Assembly: GCA_037388705.1 (NCBI GenBank)
Contig: JARRJY010000023.1
Span: 1-45,077 of the forward strand
Reading direction: 5' to 3'
Source: JARRJY01 sp037388705
GTDB taxonomy: Bacteria; Pseudomonadota; Gammaproteobacteria; UBA6429; Thiohalophilaceae
DNA: 45,077 nt
Below, in pieces: positions 1 through 8,533 of the stretch. Below the pieces are notes generated by a model. It was not told the origin of the DNA. It made no database searches and saw only the letters and a list, made by a program, of their open reading frames with translations. Within the stretch, counting starts at the first letter, position 1. Each line of letters begins with the position of its first letter. The position numbers and the translations under genes were made by a program.

Positions 1-112
1 TGTGGCGTTGTTTATTGTGAGTAATATAAAGCAACCAGCCTAATGGCCAGGCAATCAGGTGAAGCAGGGGTAGCGGCAAGTACCGGATAACAAAAACAAG
101 TATATGTTGCAT
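1..112 (-). CDS. Lipid A biosynthesis acyltransferase (LpxL/HtrB family), N-terminal fragment cut by window edge
   Basis: An ATG at 112-110 on the minus strand opens a frame with no stop up to the window edge (37 codons). The peptide starts MQHILVFVIRYL and continues with a PLPLLHL..AWPLGWLLY pattern, typical of the N-terminal membrane anchor of LpxL/HtrB/LpxM acyltransferases, where R-x-LP(L)x-hhxxhhxxhGxLhY precedes the catalytic domain. These enzymes add secondary acyl chains to Kdo2-lipid A at the inner membrane. The catalytic HX4D/E motif lies outside the window, so the assignment rests on the anchor only. A Shine-Dalgarno sequence is not obvious. The start codon sits against one arm of an inverted repeat at 113-135. 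Confidence 0.55.
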   Translation of the reverse strand, partial: MQHILVFVIRYLPLPLLHLIAWPLGWLLYITHNKQRH

Positions 113-135
113 GGCCACATTATAACAACGTGGCC
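113..135 (-). repeat. Inverted repeat abutting the acyltransferase start codon
   Basis: GGCCAC (113-118) and GTGGCC (130-135) form a 6-bp inverted repeat with an 11-base spacer, directly upstream of the ATG at 112. The spacer reads TATAAT on the minus strand (124-119), so the element could be part of a promoter or a hairpin at the translation start. No convincing -35 box was seen. Confidence 0.3.
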
Positions 136-197
136 CTGCCGGATGCTCTCTTAATCTAACACTCTGTAATGCAGGGGGCTGGCAGTAGCGGGAAAGC

Positions 198-374
198 TTA
201 AAAACATTCTTTGTCTGTACAGGCGACTTCAGCAGATCGAGCCATACCAACAATATTTAGCAGGTTGGCAAACTTTTGTGCTTCCTCACGGGAATCCATT
301 GGGCCTTCCACGTGGTCTGGCAACTGGATGAACCAGCCGGTTTTGTTTTGAAAAATATGTTGGTCTTTTGCCAT
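198..374 (-). CDS. Small conserved protein of unknown function (58 aa)
   Basis: Start chosen at the ATG at 374 (MAKDQHIFQN...) because a strong AGGAGG lies about 7 bases upstream; an in-frame ATG 30 bases further upstream has no such site. The protein is soluble, with a central W-F-I-Q-L-P segment followed by an amphipathic helix (SREEAQKFANLLNIVG), and it ends in a Cys-containing tail (ACTDKECF). I recall similar short proteins in sulfur-oxidising gammaproteobacteria, without an assigned function. No membrane segment or signal peptide. It lies alone between the acyltransferase and the PP-loop gene on the same strand. Translation is well supported by the ribosome binding site; function unknown. 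Confidence 0.65.
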   Translation of the reverse strand: MAKDQHIFQNKTGWFIQLPDHVEGPMDSREEAQKFANLLNIVGMARSAEVACTDKECF

Positions 375-588
375 GATGCGACCTCCTGCAAATTCATGTG
401 ACACAGTTCACATCTTCTTATTATTAATATCGACCCAGTATGGGGGTTATCAAGTAAATCCAGGTAATTTATTGTGTAGAGGTAAAATTAACATAATCAA
501 ATAGATAGCAAACTCTGCCTTATATTTACTACGGAAATGAACGATGATATCCACAATTACTGGCGTATAACTAAAATACGAGGAAATT

Positions 589-635
589 TTCCCCACTTTT
601 TTTAATATTAAACAGAAATTAACCGTAGTGGGGAA
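589..635. repeat. 9-bp inverted repeat downstream of the PP-loop gene
   Basis: TTCCCCACT (589-597) and AGTGGGGAA (627-635) are perfect inverted copies separated by 29 AT-rich bases, which themselves contain the 12-base palindrome TTTAATATTAAA (601-612). It lies 8 bases past the stop codon of the minus-strand gene ending at 643. A transcript hairpin is possible, but there is no U-tract typical of an intrinsic terminator, so an operator-like role is equally possible. Confidence 0.4.
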
Positions 636-642
636 TATATAT

Positions 643-1380
643 CTAATCTGGCGTTATTTTTGATAAAAGTGGGTGTATTGCGGTTAATAGACTTTTAAAA
701 AGGGTCTTATTGTGGAGTTCTTCTGCCGCCAACAGTTCTTTCATGTGCTGGCGCTCTGTTGGCATGGAAAAACAGGCCGGGCAGGAATCCGGGATGACCG
801 GGAATTGAGCTGACGAGGCAAAATCTGCCGTCTGGCGTTCACGTACATACACCATGGGGCGAATAATTCTTACATCGCCATCGCGATTAGTGTAATTGGC
901 CTTCATGGTTCTTAACTGTCCACCATGGAAGGCAGACATGAGGAAGCTTTCTGCCAGGTCATCCAGGTGTTGCGCCAGTGCCAGCACGTTATAGCCTTCT
1001 CTTCGGCAGGTGGTATACATGATGCCACGTTTCATCCGTGAGCAGAATGAACAGAAAGAGTCATTTTTCATCTGATCTTCAGCCTGTTCGGCTATCGCAT
1101 GAGACTCATAAAAATAAGGTAATCCCAGTTTTTCTACGTAGACTTTCAAAGGTTGCGGATCAAAACCTTCAATCTCCGGATCAACGGTCATAACACCCAG
1201 CTCAAAATTTACCGGTGCATGGCGCTGGAAATGACGCAGGATGTGCAAAAGAGAAAGTGAATCCTTACCGCCGGACAGACCCAGCAATACACGGTCACCA
1301 TCATGGATCATGTCATGTTCGACCAGCGCTTTGCCAATGGGGCGCAACAAGGCCTTGGGAACTTTGATTTCTTCACTCAT
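643..1380 (-). CDS. TtcA-family PP-loop tRNA thiolation protein (ATP pyrophosphatase)
   Basis: The 245-residue protein carries the PP-loop SGGKDS at residues 36-41, which activates a target by adenylation. CSFC (C110, C113) and CPAC (C200, C203) match the positions where TtcA holds its iron-sulfur cluster. RGIMYTTC and the HLDDLAESFLM segment correspond to the TtcA RRGILY and HRDD blocks. TtcA makes 2-thiocytidine at position 32 of tRNA. The protein is shorter than E. coli TtcA (about 311 aa), lacks its N-terminal extension and has two full CxxC pairs, so it may be a paralogue with another thiolation target. Start ATG at 1380; the next gene (qmcA) is divergent. Confidence 0.8.
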   Translation of the reverse strand: MSEEIKVPKALLRPIGKALVEHDMIHDGDRVLLGLSGGKDSLSLLHILRHFQRHAPVNFELGVMTVDPEIEGFDPQPLKVYVEKLGLPYFYESHAIAEQAEDQMKNDSFCSFCSRMKRGIMYTTCRREGYNVLALAQHLDDLAESFLMSAFHGGQLRTMKANYTNRDGDVRIIRPMVYVRERQTADFASSAQFPVIPDSCPACFSMPTERQHMKELLAAEELHNKTLFKSLLTAIHPLLSKITPD

Positions 1381-1554
1381 CAGTGACTCAGTAATTTATA
1401 TTGCTATTAGCCGCTTTACCGGGAGGATATTATAAGCTGGAATAGCTTATGAACATAACTTGCATATAGGGTGGGTTATCGTTATTTTCAAGATTGGATA
1501 AGGGTATTTTTTGCCACATATCTCTTTAAGAATAACAATGATAAGGAAAAGAAC

Positions 1555-2496
1555 ATGAACGGATTAACTTTCGGCTTTTCAGAATTTACCCTACTGTTTC
1601 TGATATTGGCCATCTTTTTGATTGTTAAAGGTGTCAAGTTTGTTCCTCAGGGAGAGGAATATACGGTTGAACGCTTTGGTCGATATACCAAGACATTTTC
1701 TCCCGGTCTGAATTACATCATACCTTTAATAGAGCGTATTGGTGCCAGGATGAACATGATGGAACGTGTTCTTGACGTACCTTCACAGGAAGTCATTACC
1801 AAGGATAACGCCATGGTGCGAGTTGACGGCGTTGTTTTCTTCCAGGTACTTGATGCAGCAAAAGCGGCTTATGAAGTTAACCAGCTTGAGCGTGCGATAC
1901 TTAACCTGACCATGACGAACATCCGTACCGTGATGGGTTCCATGGACCTGGATGAACTGTTATCCAAGCGTGATGACATCAACGCGAGGCTGTTGAGCGT
2001 GGTTGACGACGCCACTACCCCGTGGGGCGTAAAAGTTACCCGCATTGAGATTAAAGATATTTCACCACCACGAGATCTTGTGGATTCCATGGCACGCCAG
2101 ATGAAGGCTGAGCGTGACAAGCGTGCTGCTATTTTAGAAGCGGAAGGTTTACGACAGGCAGCCATTCTGGAAGCCGAAGGTGAAAAGCAGGCGGCAATAT
2201 TAGAGGCCGAAGGTCGTAAAGAAGCGGCCTTCAGGGATGCAGAAGCACGTGAACGCGAGGCGGAAGCAGAAGCCAAGGCAACCTACGTAGTATCACAGGC
2301 TATCGAGAAAGGTGATGTGAATGCCATTAACTACTTCGTTGCAACAAAATATGTTGAAGCATTGCAAAATATTGCCACATCCAATAATGAGAAACTGGTA
2401 CTGATGCCACTGGAGGCTTCCAGCGTGATTGGTGCCATTGGTGGTATTGCCGAGCTGGCCAAGGATGCCATGAATAGCAAAGGAGAGAAGGCATAA
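1555..2496 (+). CDS. qmcA: SPFH/band 7 (stomatin/QmcA-like) membrane protein
   Basis: The ATG at 1555 was preferred over a GTG at 1471 because AAGGAAAAG lies just upstream and the protein then begins with a single membrane helix (about residues 8-25), as in QmcA. It is followed by VKFVPQGEEYTVERFGRYTKT, the SPFH domain, and a coiled coil containing four near-repeats of AAILEAEG. Length (313 aa) and the C-terminal LMPLEASSVIGAIGGIAEL match E. coli QmcA closely. SPFH proteins form oligomeric microdomains in the inner membrane and usually act with NfeD proteins and proteases. The stop overlaps the start of the NfeD gene by one base, indicating an operon and translational coupling. Confidence 0.9.
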   Translation: MNGLTFGFSEFTLLFLILAIFLIVKGVKFVPQGEEYTVERFGRYTKTFSPGLNYIIPLIERIGARMNMMERVLDVPSQEVITKDNAMVRVDGVVFFQVLDAAKAAYEVNQLERAILNLTMTNIRTVMGSMDLDELLSKRDDINARLLSVVDDATTPWGVKVTRIEIKDISPPRDLVDSMARQMKAERDKRAAILEAEGLRQAAILEAEGEKQAAILEAEGRKEAAFRDAEAREREAEAEAKATYVVSQAIEKGDVNAINYFVATKYVEALQNIATSNNEKLVLMPLEASSVIGAIGGIAELAKDAMNSKGEKA

Positions 2497-2927
2497 TGTT
2501 GGAGCAACTTGATTTCTGGCACTGGTTCATTATTGCTGTTGGCCTGATGATACTGGAGCTATTTGTGCCGGGTGCTTTTTTCTTGTGGATGGGTATCGCG
2601 GCGGTAATTGTTGGTGCATTGCTCTGGTTAATTCCAGGTATCAGCTGGGAGTTCCAGTTCCTGATCTTCGCGGTAATTTCCGTTGCCAGTATCATATTGT
2701 GGCGTAAACGTATGGTTGATAACCCGGTTGAGTCAGATCAACCCAACCTTAATCGTAGGGGACAGCAGTACGTGGGTCGTACCTTTACTCTTGAAGAACC
2801 TATTGTGAATGGTATGGGAAAAATCCACGTTGATGATTCAACCTGGAAAGTAGAGGGAAAGGATTGTCCGGAAGGTACCAGGGTAACCGTAACCGGTGTA
2901 GACGGAGTTATCCTGAAAGTCGAATAA
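2496..2927 (+). CDS. NfeD family membrane protein (QmcA partner)
   Basis: 143 residues. Two or three hydrophobic segments fill residues 10-70 (WHWFIIAVGLMILELF, FFLWMGIAAVIVGALLW, FQFLIFAVISVASIILW), followed by a soluble OB-fold tail beginning RRGQQYVGRTFTLEEPIVNG, the hallmark of short NfeD1b proteins such as E. coli YbbK. The pattern NGMGKIHVDDSTWKVEG is the typical NfeD OB-fold core. The gene starts inside the qmcA stop codon. Its family members bind the SPFH partner in the membrane. An AGGAGAGAAG in the end of qmcA is a good ribosome binding site. Confidence 0.88.
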   Translation: MLEQLDFWHWFIIAVGLMILELFVPGAFFLWMGIAAVIVGALLWLIPGISWEFQFLIFAVISVASIILWRKRMVDNPVESDQPNLNRRGQQYVGRTFTLEEPIVNGMGKIHVDDSTWKVEGKDCPEGTRVTVTGVDGVILKVE

Positions 2928-2968
2928 GTGTCGGTGTTGATCTTTTAATTAAAAGGCTATCTGTGGAT

Positions 2969-2994
2969 NNNNNNNNNNNNNNNNNNNNNNNNNN
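2969..2994. other. Assembly gap (26 N)
   Basis: Twenty-six undetermined bases between the nfeD gene and metH, followed directly by a TTTTT run. Any promoter, terminator or riboswitch for metH could be partly hidden here, so absence of such a signal cannot be judged. Confidence 0.99.
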
Positions 2995-3072
2995 TTTTTG
3001 AGGTATATGGTTTTGGCCATGCAGGCCAGCAACTGTTACACTTCGCACCTAATATATAGTATCGGTAATATC

Positions 3073-6000
3073 ATGAGTAATCTCGAAAAAATACTTAAAG
3101 AACGTATCCTTATTCTCGACGGCGCAATGGGTAGCCTGATACAGACCTATAAGCTGGATGAAGCCGGCTATCGTGGTGAGCGCTTTGCCGACTGGCATTG
3201 TGATGTGAAGGGTAACAACGATTTGTTAGTGCTTACTCAGCCGCAAATTATCAAGGATATCCATAAAGCTTATTTGAAAGCTGGTGCCGATATTGTCGAG
3301 ACCAACACTTTTAACTCTACCTCTATTTCCATGGCTGATTACGAAATGGAAGAGCTGGTCTATGAAATTAATGTTGAAGCGGCAAAGATTGCACGTGAAG
3401 CCTGCGATGAATTTGCGACGAGTGATAAGCCGCGTTTTGTTGCAGGGGTACTTGGCCCGACCAACCGTACCGCGAGTATTTCTCCTGATGTTAACAACCC
3501 CGGCTTTCGTAACATCAGCTTTGACCAATTAAAAGAATCTTACAGTGAATCATTGCAAGGTCTCATTGATGGTGGAGCAGACATTATTCTCGTAGAAACC
3601 ATCTTTGATACCCTGAATGCCAAGGCAGCCTTGTTTGCCATTGATGAATTTTTTGTTGCCAGGGGTAAAAAATGGCCGGTAATGATCTCAGGTACTATCA
3701 CGGATGCTTCTGGTCGTACCCTGTCTGGACAAACAGCCGAGGCATTCTGGAACTCGTTGAATCACATTAAGCCGATCAGCTTTGGTTTTAACTGTGCGTT
3801 AGGTGCCAAAGAGTTGCGCCAGTACGTGGAAGAAATTGCCGGTCTTGCCAACTGTCATATCAATACCCACCCTAATGCCGGCTTACCCAACGAGTTTGGT
3901 GAATATGATGAATCGCCGGAACAGATGGCAGCGGAGATTGAGGAATGGGCTAAAAACGGTTACCTGAATATTATCGGTGGCTGTTGTGGTACCACGCCTG
4001 CACATATCAAGGCAATCGCTGATGCAGTCAGCAAATATCCGCCACGACAAATCCCTGATGTTCCGGTTGAATGTCGTTTAAGTGGACTGGAACCCTGTAA
4101 CATTGCTGAAGACTCGCTGTTTGTAAATGTCGGCGAACGTACCAATGTTACCGGTTCTGCCAAGTTCAAGCGATTAATCCTCGAAGAACAATACGATGAA
4201 GCGCTTGATGTTGCCCGTGAACAGGTGGAAAACGGTGCGCAGATTGTTGATGTGAACATGGACGAAGGCATGCTCGATGGCGAGTATGCGATGAAAACCT
4301 TTCTTAACCTGATCGCATCCGAGCCGGACATTTCACGAGTTCCGGTCATGATCGACTCATCCAAGTGGCCAATCATTGAAGAAGGTTTGAAATGCATTCA
4401 GGGTAAAGGTGTTGTTAACTCTATTTCACTGAAAGAAGGTGAAGAGAAGTTTATCGAGCAAGCCAGGCTGTGTCGTCGTTATGGTGCAGCCGTTATCGTG
4501 ATGGCATTCGATGAAGTCGGACAGGCAGATAGCAAACAACGTAAAGTTGAAATCTGTACCCGTGCTTACAAGATACTCACTGAGCAGGTTGGTTTCCCAC
4601 CGGAAGATATTATTTTTGATCCAAACATCTTTGCGGTAGCAACAGGCATTGAAGAACATAATACCTATGGCGTCGACTTTATTGAGGCAACCCGCGACAT
4701 AAAAAACACTTTACCTCATGCCCTGATCAGTGGTGGTGTCTCTAATGTTTCATTCTCTTTTCGTGGTAACAACCCGGTGCGTGAAGCGATACATGCTGTG
4801 TTTCTCTATCACGCAATCAAAGCGGGTATGGATATGGGTATTGTCAACGCCGGGCAACTGGCGGTTTATGATGACCTCCCTGAAGAGCTACGTGAACGTG
4901 TTGAAGATGTTGTCTTAAACCATCGCCCAGATGCTACAGAGCGTTTACTGGATATAGCGGACAAGTATAAAGGTGATGGTGCTGCCGGTAAGAAAGAAGA
5001 AGATCTGGAGTGGCGTAGCTGGCCAGTAGCCAGGCGTATTGAACACGCCCTTGTAAAGGGTATCGATGCATATGTAGAAGAAGATACCGAGGAAGCCCGC
5101 CAGCAGTTTGATGCGCCTATCCAGGTAATTGAAGGTCCACTCATGGATGGTATGAACGTTGTTGGCGACCTGTTTGGTGATGGCAAAATGTTTTTACCCC
5201 AGGTGGTGAAGTCTGCACGCGTCATGAAAAAAGCTGTCGCTCACCTGATTCCTTATATCGAAGCGGAGAAAACAGAGGGGGCCAGGAGTAACGGCAAGAT
5301 CCTCATGGCGACCGTAAAAGGTGATGTGCATGATATCGGTAAAAACATTGTTGGCGTTGTACTGCAATGTAATAACTTCGATATCATTGATATGGGTGTC
5401 ATGGTGCCCGCCAATGATATTTTGAAAAAAGCCAGGGAAGAAAATGTCGATATTATTGGCCTGAGTGGTTTAATTACTCCATCACTCGATGAAATGGTGC
5501 ATATTGCCAGGGAAATGGAACGCCTGGATTTTGATATCCCGGTGATGATTGGTGGTGCGACAACATCGAAGGCACATACCGCGGTGAAGATTGAACAGAA
5601 CTATAATGGCCCAACGGTATGGGTTAAGGATGCTTCACGTGCAGTTGGTGTGGCGCAAAACCTTATCAGTGATGAATATAAAGATTCCTTTGTTAAGGAA
5701 CTGCAGGAAGAATATGTGCGCGTGCGTGAAGCGCATGCCGGTCGTCGTGCGCAAACCAAGTGGCTTACTTTACAGCAGGCGAGAGATAACAGGCTTGCTA
5801 TTGACTGGGATAATTACACACCACCTGTACCAAGGGATGAGGGTATCCAGGTCTTTGATGATATGCCGCTGGAGTTCCTGGTGCCATATATTGACTGGAC
5901 ACCATTCTTCCATACCTGGGAGTTAAGAGGATCTTATCCAAAGATCTTTGATGATCCGGAAAAGGGTGAGGAAGCCAAAAAACTGTTTGCTGATGCACAG

Positions 6001-6786
6001 AAGATGCTGGCCCGGATCATTGATGAGCGCTGGCTAAAGGCACGCGCTGTTATCGGCCTGTTCCCGGCTAATAGTGTCAACCAGGATGATATTGAAGTTT
6101 ATACTGATAACTCACGCAGTAACGTTCGTATCACTTTGAACCATTTACGACAGCAAACCGAGCGACCACCGGGTAAACCGAATCGTTGCCTGTCAGATTT
6201 TGTAGCACCTAAAGAAACGGGTAAACAGGACTACGTGGGTGCTTTCGTGGTTGGTATACATGGTGCGGAAGATAAGGCAGCTGAATTTGAACAACAGCAT
6301 GACGATTATCACTCCATTATGGTTAAGGCGCTGGCCGATCGTCTTGCTGAAGCGTTTGCAGAACACATGCATGACCGTATACGACATGTAAACTGGGGAT
6401 ATGATGTACATCCTGAAGGTCGTGAGTGGACGCCGTGCCGTGGCATCGATGATAAGGCCTTTGATAATACCAGGCTTGTAAAAGAAGAGTACGCGGGTAT
6501 TCGTCCTGCACCGGGTTATCCTGCCTGCCCGGAACACACTGAAAAAGATAAGCTCTGGCAATTACTGGATGCCGAGAAAAATACCGGTGTTAGCCTCACG
6601 GAATCCAGGGCCATGTGGCCGGCAGCGGCAGTCAGTGGCTGGTATTTCTCACACCCGCAATCCAGTTACTTTGCAGTGGGTAAAATTAACCGTGACCAGG
6701 TTGAGGATTATGCCCGGCGCAAAGGGATGCGCCAGGCAGAGGCTGAACGCTGGCTGGCGCCCAACCTTGGATATGATCCTGACTAA
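3073..6786 (+). CDS. metH: Cobalamin-dependent methionine synthase
   Basis: The 1237-residue protein has the full four-module MetH layout: the homocysteine domain with zinc ligands C241, C304 and C305 (FNCALG and GGCCGTTP); the methyltetrahydrofolate pterin-binding domain (VGERTNVTGS, then DVNMDEGMLDG); the cobalamin cap and B12 domain with DxHxxG (axial ligand H753); and the C-terminal activation (AdoMet) domain with RPAPGYPACPEH. It transfers the methyl group of 5-methyl-THF to homocysteine. The start was set at ATG 3073 (MSNLEKILKERILILDGAMG) by comparison with E. coli MetH (about 1227 aa); an upstream in-frame GTG/ATG extension would run into the assembly gap. No frameshift over 3.7 kb. 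Arg codon AGG is frequent, mainly as GCC-AGG. Confidence 0.97.
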   Translation: MSNLEKILKERILILDGAMGSLIQTYKLDEAGYRGERFADWHCDVKGNNDLLVLTQPQIIKDIHKAYLKAGADIVETNTFNSTSISMADYEMEELVYEINVEAAKIAREACDEFATSDKPRFVAGVLGPTNRTASISPDVNNPGFRNISFDQLKESYSESLQGLIDGGADIILVETIFDTLNAKAALFAIDEFFVARGKKWPVMISGTITDASGRTLSGQTAEAFWNSLNHIKPISFGFNCALGAKELRQYVEEIAGLANCHINTHPNAGLPNEFGEYDESPEQMAAEIEEWAKNGYLNIIGGCCGTTPAHIKAIADAVSKYPPRQIPDVPVECRLSGLEPCNIAEDSLFVNVGERTNVTGSAKFKRLILEEQYDEALDVAREQVENGAQIVDVNMDEGMLDGEYAMKTFLNLIASEPDISRVPVMIDSSKWPIIEEGLKCIQGKGVVNSISLKEGEEKFIEQARLCRRYGAAVIVMAFDEVGQADSKQRKVEICTRAYKILTEQVGFPPEDIIFDPNIFAVATGIEEHNTYGVDFIEATRDIKNTLPHALISGGVSNVSFSFRGNNPVREAIHAVFLYHAIKAGMDMGIVNAGQLAVYDDLPEELRERVEDVVLNHRPDATERLLDIADKYKGDGAAGKKEEDLEWRSWPVARRIEHALVKGIDAYVEEDTEEARQQFDAPIQVIEGPLMDGMNVVGDLFGDGKMFLPQVVKSARVMKKAVAHLIPYIEAEKTEGARSNGKILMATVKGDVHDIGKNIVGVVLQCNNFDIIDMGVMVPANDILKKAREENVDIIGLSGLITPSLDEMVHIAREMERLDFDIPVMIGGATTSKAHTAVKIEQNYNGPTVWVKDASRAVGVAQNLISDEYKDSFVKELQEEYVRVREAHAGRRAQTKWLTLQQARDNRLAIDWDNYTPPVPRDEGIQVFDDMPLEFLVPYIDWTPFFHTWELRGSYPKIFDDPEKGEEAKKLFADAQKMLARIIDERWLKARAVIGLFPANSVNQDDIEVYTDNSRSNVRITLNHLRQQTERPPGKPNRCLSDFVAPKETGKQDYVGAFVVGIHGAEDKAAEFEQQHDDYHSIMVKALADRLAEAFAEHMHDRIRHVNWGYDVHPEGREWTPCRGIDDKAFDNTRLVKEEYAGIRPAPGYPACPEHTEKDKLWQLLDAEKNTGVSLTESRAMWPAAAVSGWYFSHPQSSYFAVGKINRDQVEDYARRKGMRQAEAERWLAPNLGYDPD

Positions 6787-6833
6787 CTAAATGTGCTAGA
6801 TTTAAACTGCAGGTTTTTAAAAGGACAATAAGA

Positions 6834-7925
6834 ATGCAGTTGAATCTCAAAACCATCAAGGCAGATTTAAAATCACATATCTGGGATACCGATGAAGATA
6901 AATATCCTCCTTTGCAAAGAGGGGGAGTTATCGCCTTACGCATCTTATATCTGTTGATCCGTGATCTTCGGGAAGGCCAGTTAAACCTGCGGGCCATGGG
7001 TCTTGTCTATACCACCTTGCTGGCTATTGTTCCGTTAGTTGCTGTAAGTTTCTCTGTACTGAAAGGTTTTGGTGTTCATAACCAGGTTGAGCCTTTGCTG
7101 TATAGTCTTTTGGAACCGCTCGGTGAAAAAGGAGCGGAGATAACGGCTAGAATTATTTCCTTCGTGGATAATATAAAGGCCGGAATACTGGGCTCACTGG
7201 GACTGGCTTTTCTAATATATACCACTGTTTCGCTGTTACAAAAGATCGAGCGTGCCTTTAACTTCACCTGGCGCGTGACGACTCATCGACCATTATCACA
7301 ACGCTTTACTGATTACATTACGCTGGTATTAATCGGCCCGGTTTTGATTTTTTCAGCGCTGGGTGTTACTGCCTCTATCTCCAATATCTCACTGATACAG
7401 CAAGTAATGGAAATAGAGGCAATCGGATTTCTGTTTAACCTGGCAGGGTACCTGATACCGTTTTTTCTTATCGTGACTATCTTTTCCCTGGTTTATAAAT
7501 TGGTTCCAAATGTTGATGTTAAAATTAAATCCGCTATCATTGGTGCTGTGATCGCCGGGCTGTTATGGCAAATTTCCAGCTGGGCATTTTCAAGCTTTGT
7601 GGTTGGCTCAACAAAGTACACGGCTATTTATTCTGCTTTTGCCACACTGATTATATTTATGATCTGGTTATATCTTAACTGGCTGATCCTGTTAATCGGT
7701 TGCAGTATTTCTTTTTATTATCAGAACTCGGAACATCGTAACCTTAATGCAAAGGTAATGACCTTAAGTAATCGCATGCGCGAAAAACTTGGACTTCAGA
7801 TTATGACAATGATTGCCAGAAACTATTTTCAGCATAAAGAAGAATGGTCAATTGATGTGCTGGCAGCAATCAGTGAATCGCTTAATTCAAAAAGCCTGCG
7901 CGACCTGGTTGTAAACCGGAAATAA
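6834..7925 (+). CDS. YihY/BrkB family inner membrane protein
   Basis: 363 residues with about six transmembrane helices. The signature LRAMGLVYTTLLAIVPLVAVSFSVL is characteristic of the YihY (formerly RNase BN) family, followed by the GSLGLAFLIYTTVSLLQKIERAFNFTWRV block and a helix pair ending IWLYLNWLILLIGCSISFYYQ. Members are membrane proteins of uncertain transport-like function; the old RNase BN name is known to be wrong. A soluble C-terminal extension of about 80 residues follows, as in several gammaproteobacterial homologues. The N-terminal 32 residues are unusual: residues 23-31 (KYPPLQRGG) are encoded by what looks like a degenerate palindromic repeat. Starts 47 bases after metH, with AAAAGGACAATAAG just upstream. 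Confidence 0.88.
   Translation: MQLNLKTIKADLKSHIWDTDEDKYPPLQRGGVIALRILYLLIRDLREGQLNLRAMGLVYTTLLAIVPLVAVSFSVLKGFGVHNQVEPLLYSLLEPLGEKGAEITARIISFVDNIKAGILGSLGLAFLIYTTVSLLQKIERAFNFTWRVTTHRPLSQRFTDYITLVLIGPVLIFSALGVTASISNISLIQQVMEIEAIGFLFNLAGYLIPFFLIVTIFSLVYKLVPNVDVKIKSAIIGAVIAGLLWQISSWAFSSFVVGSTKYTAIYSAFATLIIFMIWLYLNWLILLIGCSISFYYQNSEHRNLNAKVMTLSNRMREKLGLQIMTMIARNYFQHKEEWSIDVLAAISESLNSKSLRDLVVNRK
6903..6930. repeat. Degenerate palindromic repeat inside the YihY coding region
   Basis: CCTCCTTTGCAAAGAGGGGGA has a CTTTGCAAAG palindromic core flanked by C-rich and G-rich arms. It resembles the dispersed CCCCCTTTG(n)CAAAGGGGG elements seen in many environmental proteobacteria, which when translated give PPL-x-RGG peptides, as here. 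It is in frame with the host gene. Only one copy was noticed in this window, so the identification is by memory of the family. Confidence 0.4.
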
Positions 7926-7967
7926 CAGTATGCAATTGAATAGATTGCATATCATCAATTATCGGTT

Positions 7968-8495
7968 TTAAAAAGTTACATAATCACCCAGTGTAGCGTT
8001 AACTTCTGATACAGTCAGGTGGCGGGAATCAGTGGGATCTTCCCAATGCTGGCAGCTCAGCCTGAATATATCCGGCTGCTTGTTTGATGTAATGTAAAAA
8101 TGGGTAATCATGTTTTCATGGCTTGCAGAGCCATCATATTGCCCACCAAATCTGGCAAAGGTACGTCCCGATATGCCAGTCAACTCCTCATCGGTTTTTA
8201 TCATTTTAATTGTAAAAACATCGGGTAATATCTTTTGAGGTACTTTTTTGATGGTGCGTACTTCTACCGAACAGTTTGGATAGTAGAAATCAATTTCATT
8301 TTCAAGAACGACTTTGCCACTTTGCATGTGAACACGGGCTTTATAAGCAGGAATAGTAAGTTCATTATTAATGGTGAGTGTGCTTCCCGTCTTGATAGTT
8401 TTGTAAGCCAATACAGGCTCGACATAACCAGGGTATGATTGGCATCCTGCCAGCAGAACAATTGGCATAAAAAGAATAAGTTTTTTACAATTCAT
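7968..8495 (-). CDS. Putative lipoprotein of unknown function
   Basis: 175 residues. The N-terminus MNCKKLILFMPIVLLAGCQ has a basic start, a hydrophobic stretch and a lipobox (LAGC, Cys18), so it should be lipidated and exported. The mature part is rich in beta-strand patterns (TLTINNELTIPAYKARVHMQSGKV) and contains a conserved-looking GRTFARFGGQYDGSA segment, and a CxxW (SCQHWEDP) near the end. I do not recognise a family with certainty. It is convergent with the YihY gene (42 bases apart) and divergent from the small membrane protein at 8534. Confidence 0.7.
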   Translation of the reverse strand: MNCKKLILFMPIVLLAGCQSYPGYVEPVLAYKTIKTGSTLTINNELTIPAYKARVHMQSGKVVLENEIDFYYPNCSVEVRTIKKVPQKILPDVFTIKMIKTDEELTGISGRTFARFGGQYDGSASHENMITHFYITSNKQPDIFRLSCQHWEDPTDSRHLTVSEVNATLGDYVTF

Positions 8496-8533
8496 AAATA
8501 TAATTATAGTAAAGAATTTGAAAGGGGGAAGAA

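Noticed and set aside
1471..1554. N-terminal extension of qmcA from a GTG
   Set aside because: No Shine-Dalgarno and not present in QmcA; the ATG at 1555 has one.
1869..2276. Antisense frame of 135 codons inside qmcA
   Set aside because: Made of Ala/Ser/Arg repeats that mirror the AAILEAEG coiled coil of the real gene.
2928..3072. Possible cobalamin or SAM riboswitch before metH
   Set aside because: Too short and partly hidden by 26 N; no box recognised. Cannot be excluded fully.
3960..4397. Antisense frame in metH
   Set aside because: Overlaps the conserved homocysteine-binding and pterin domains; no independent support.
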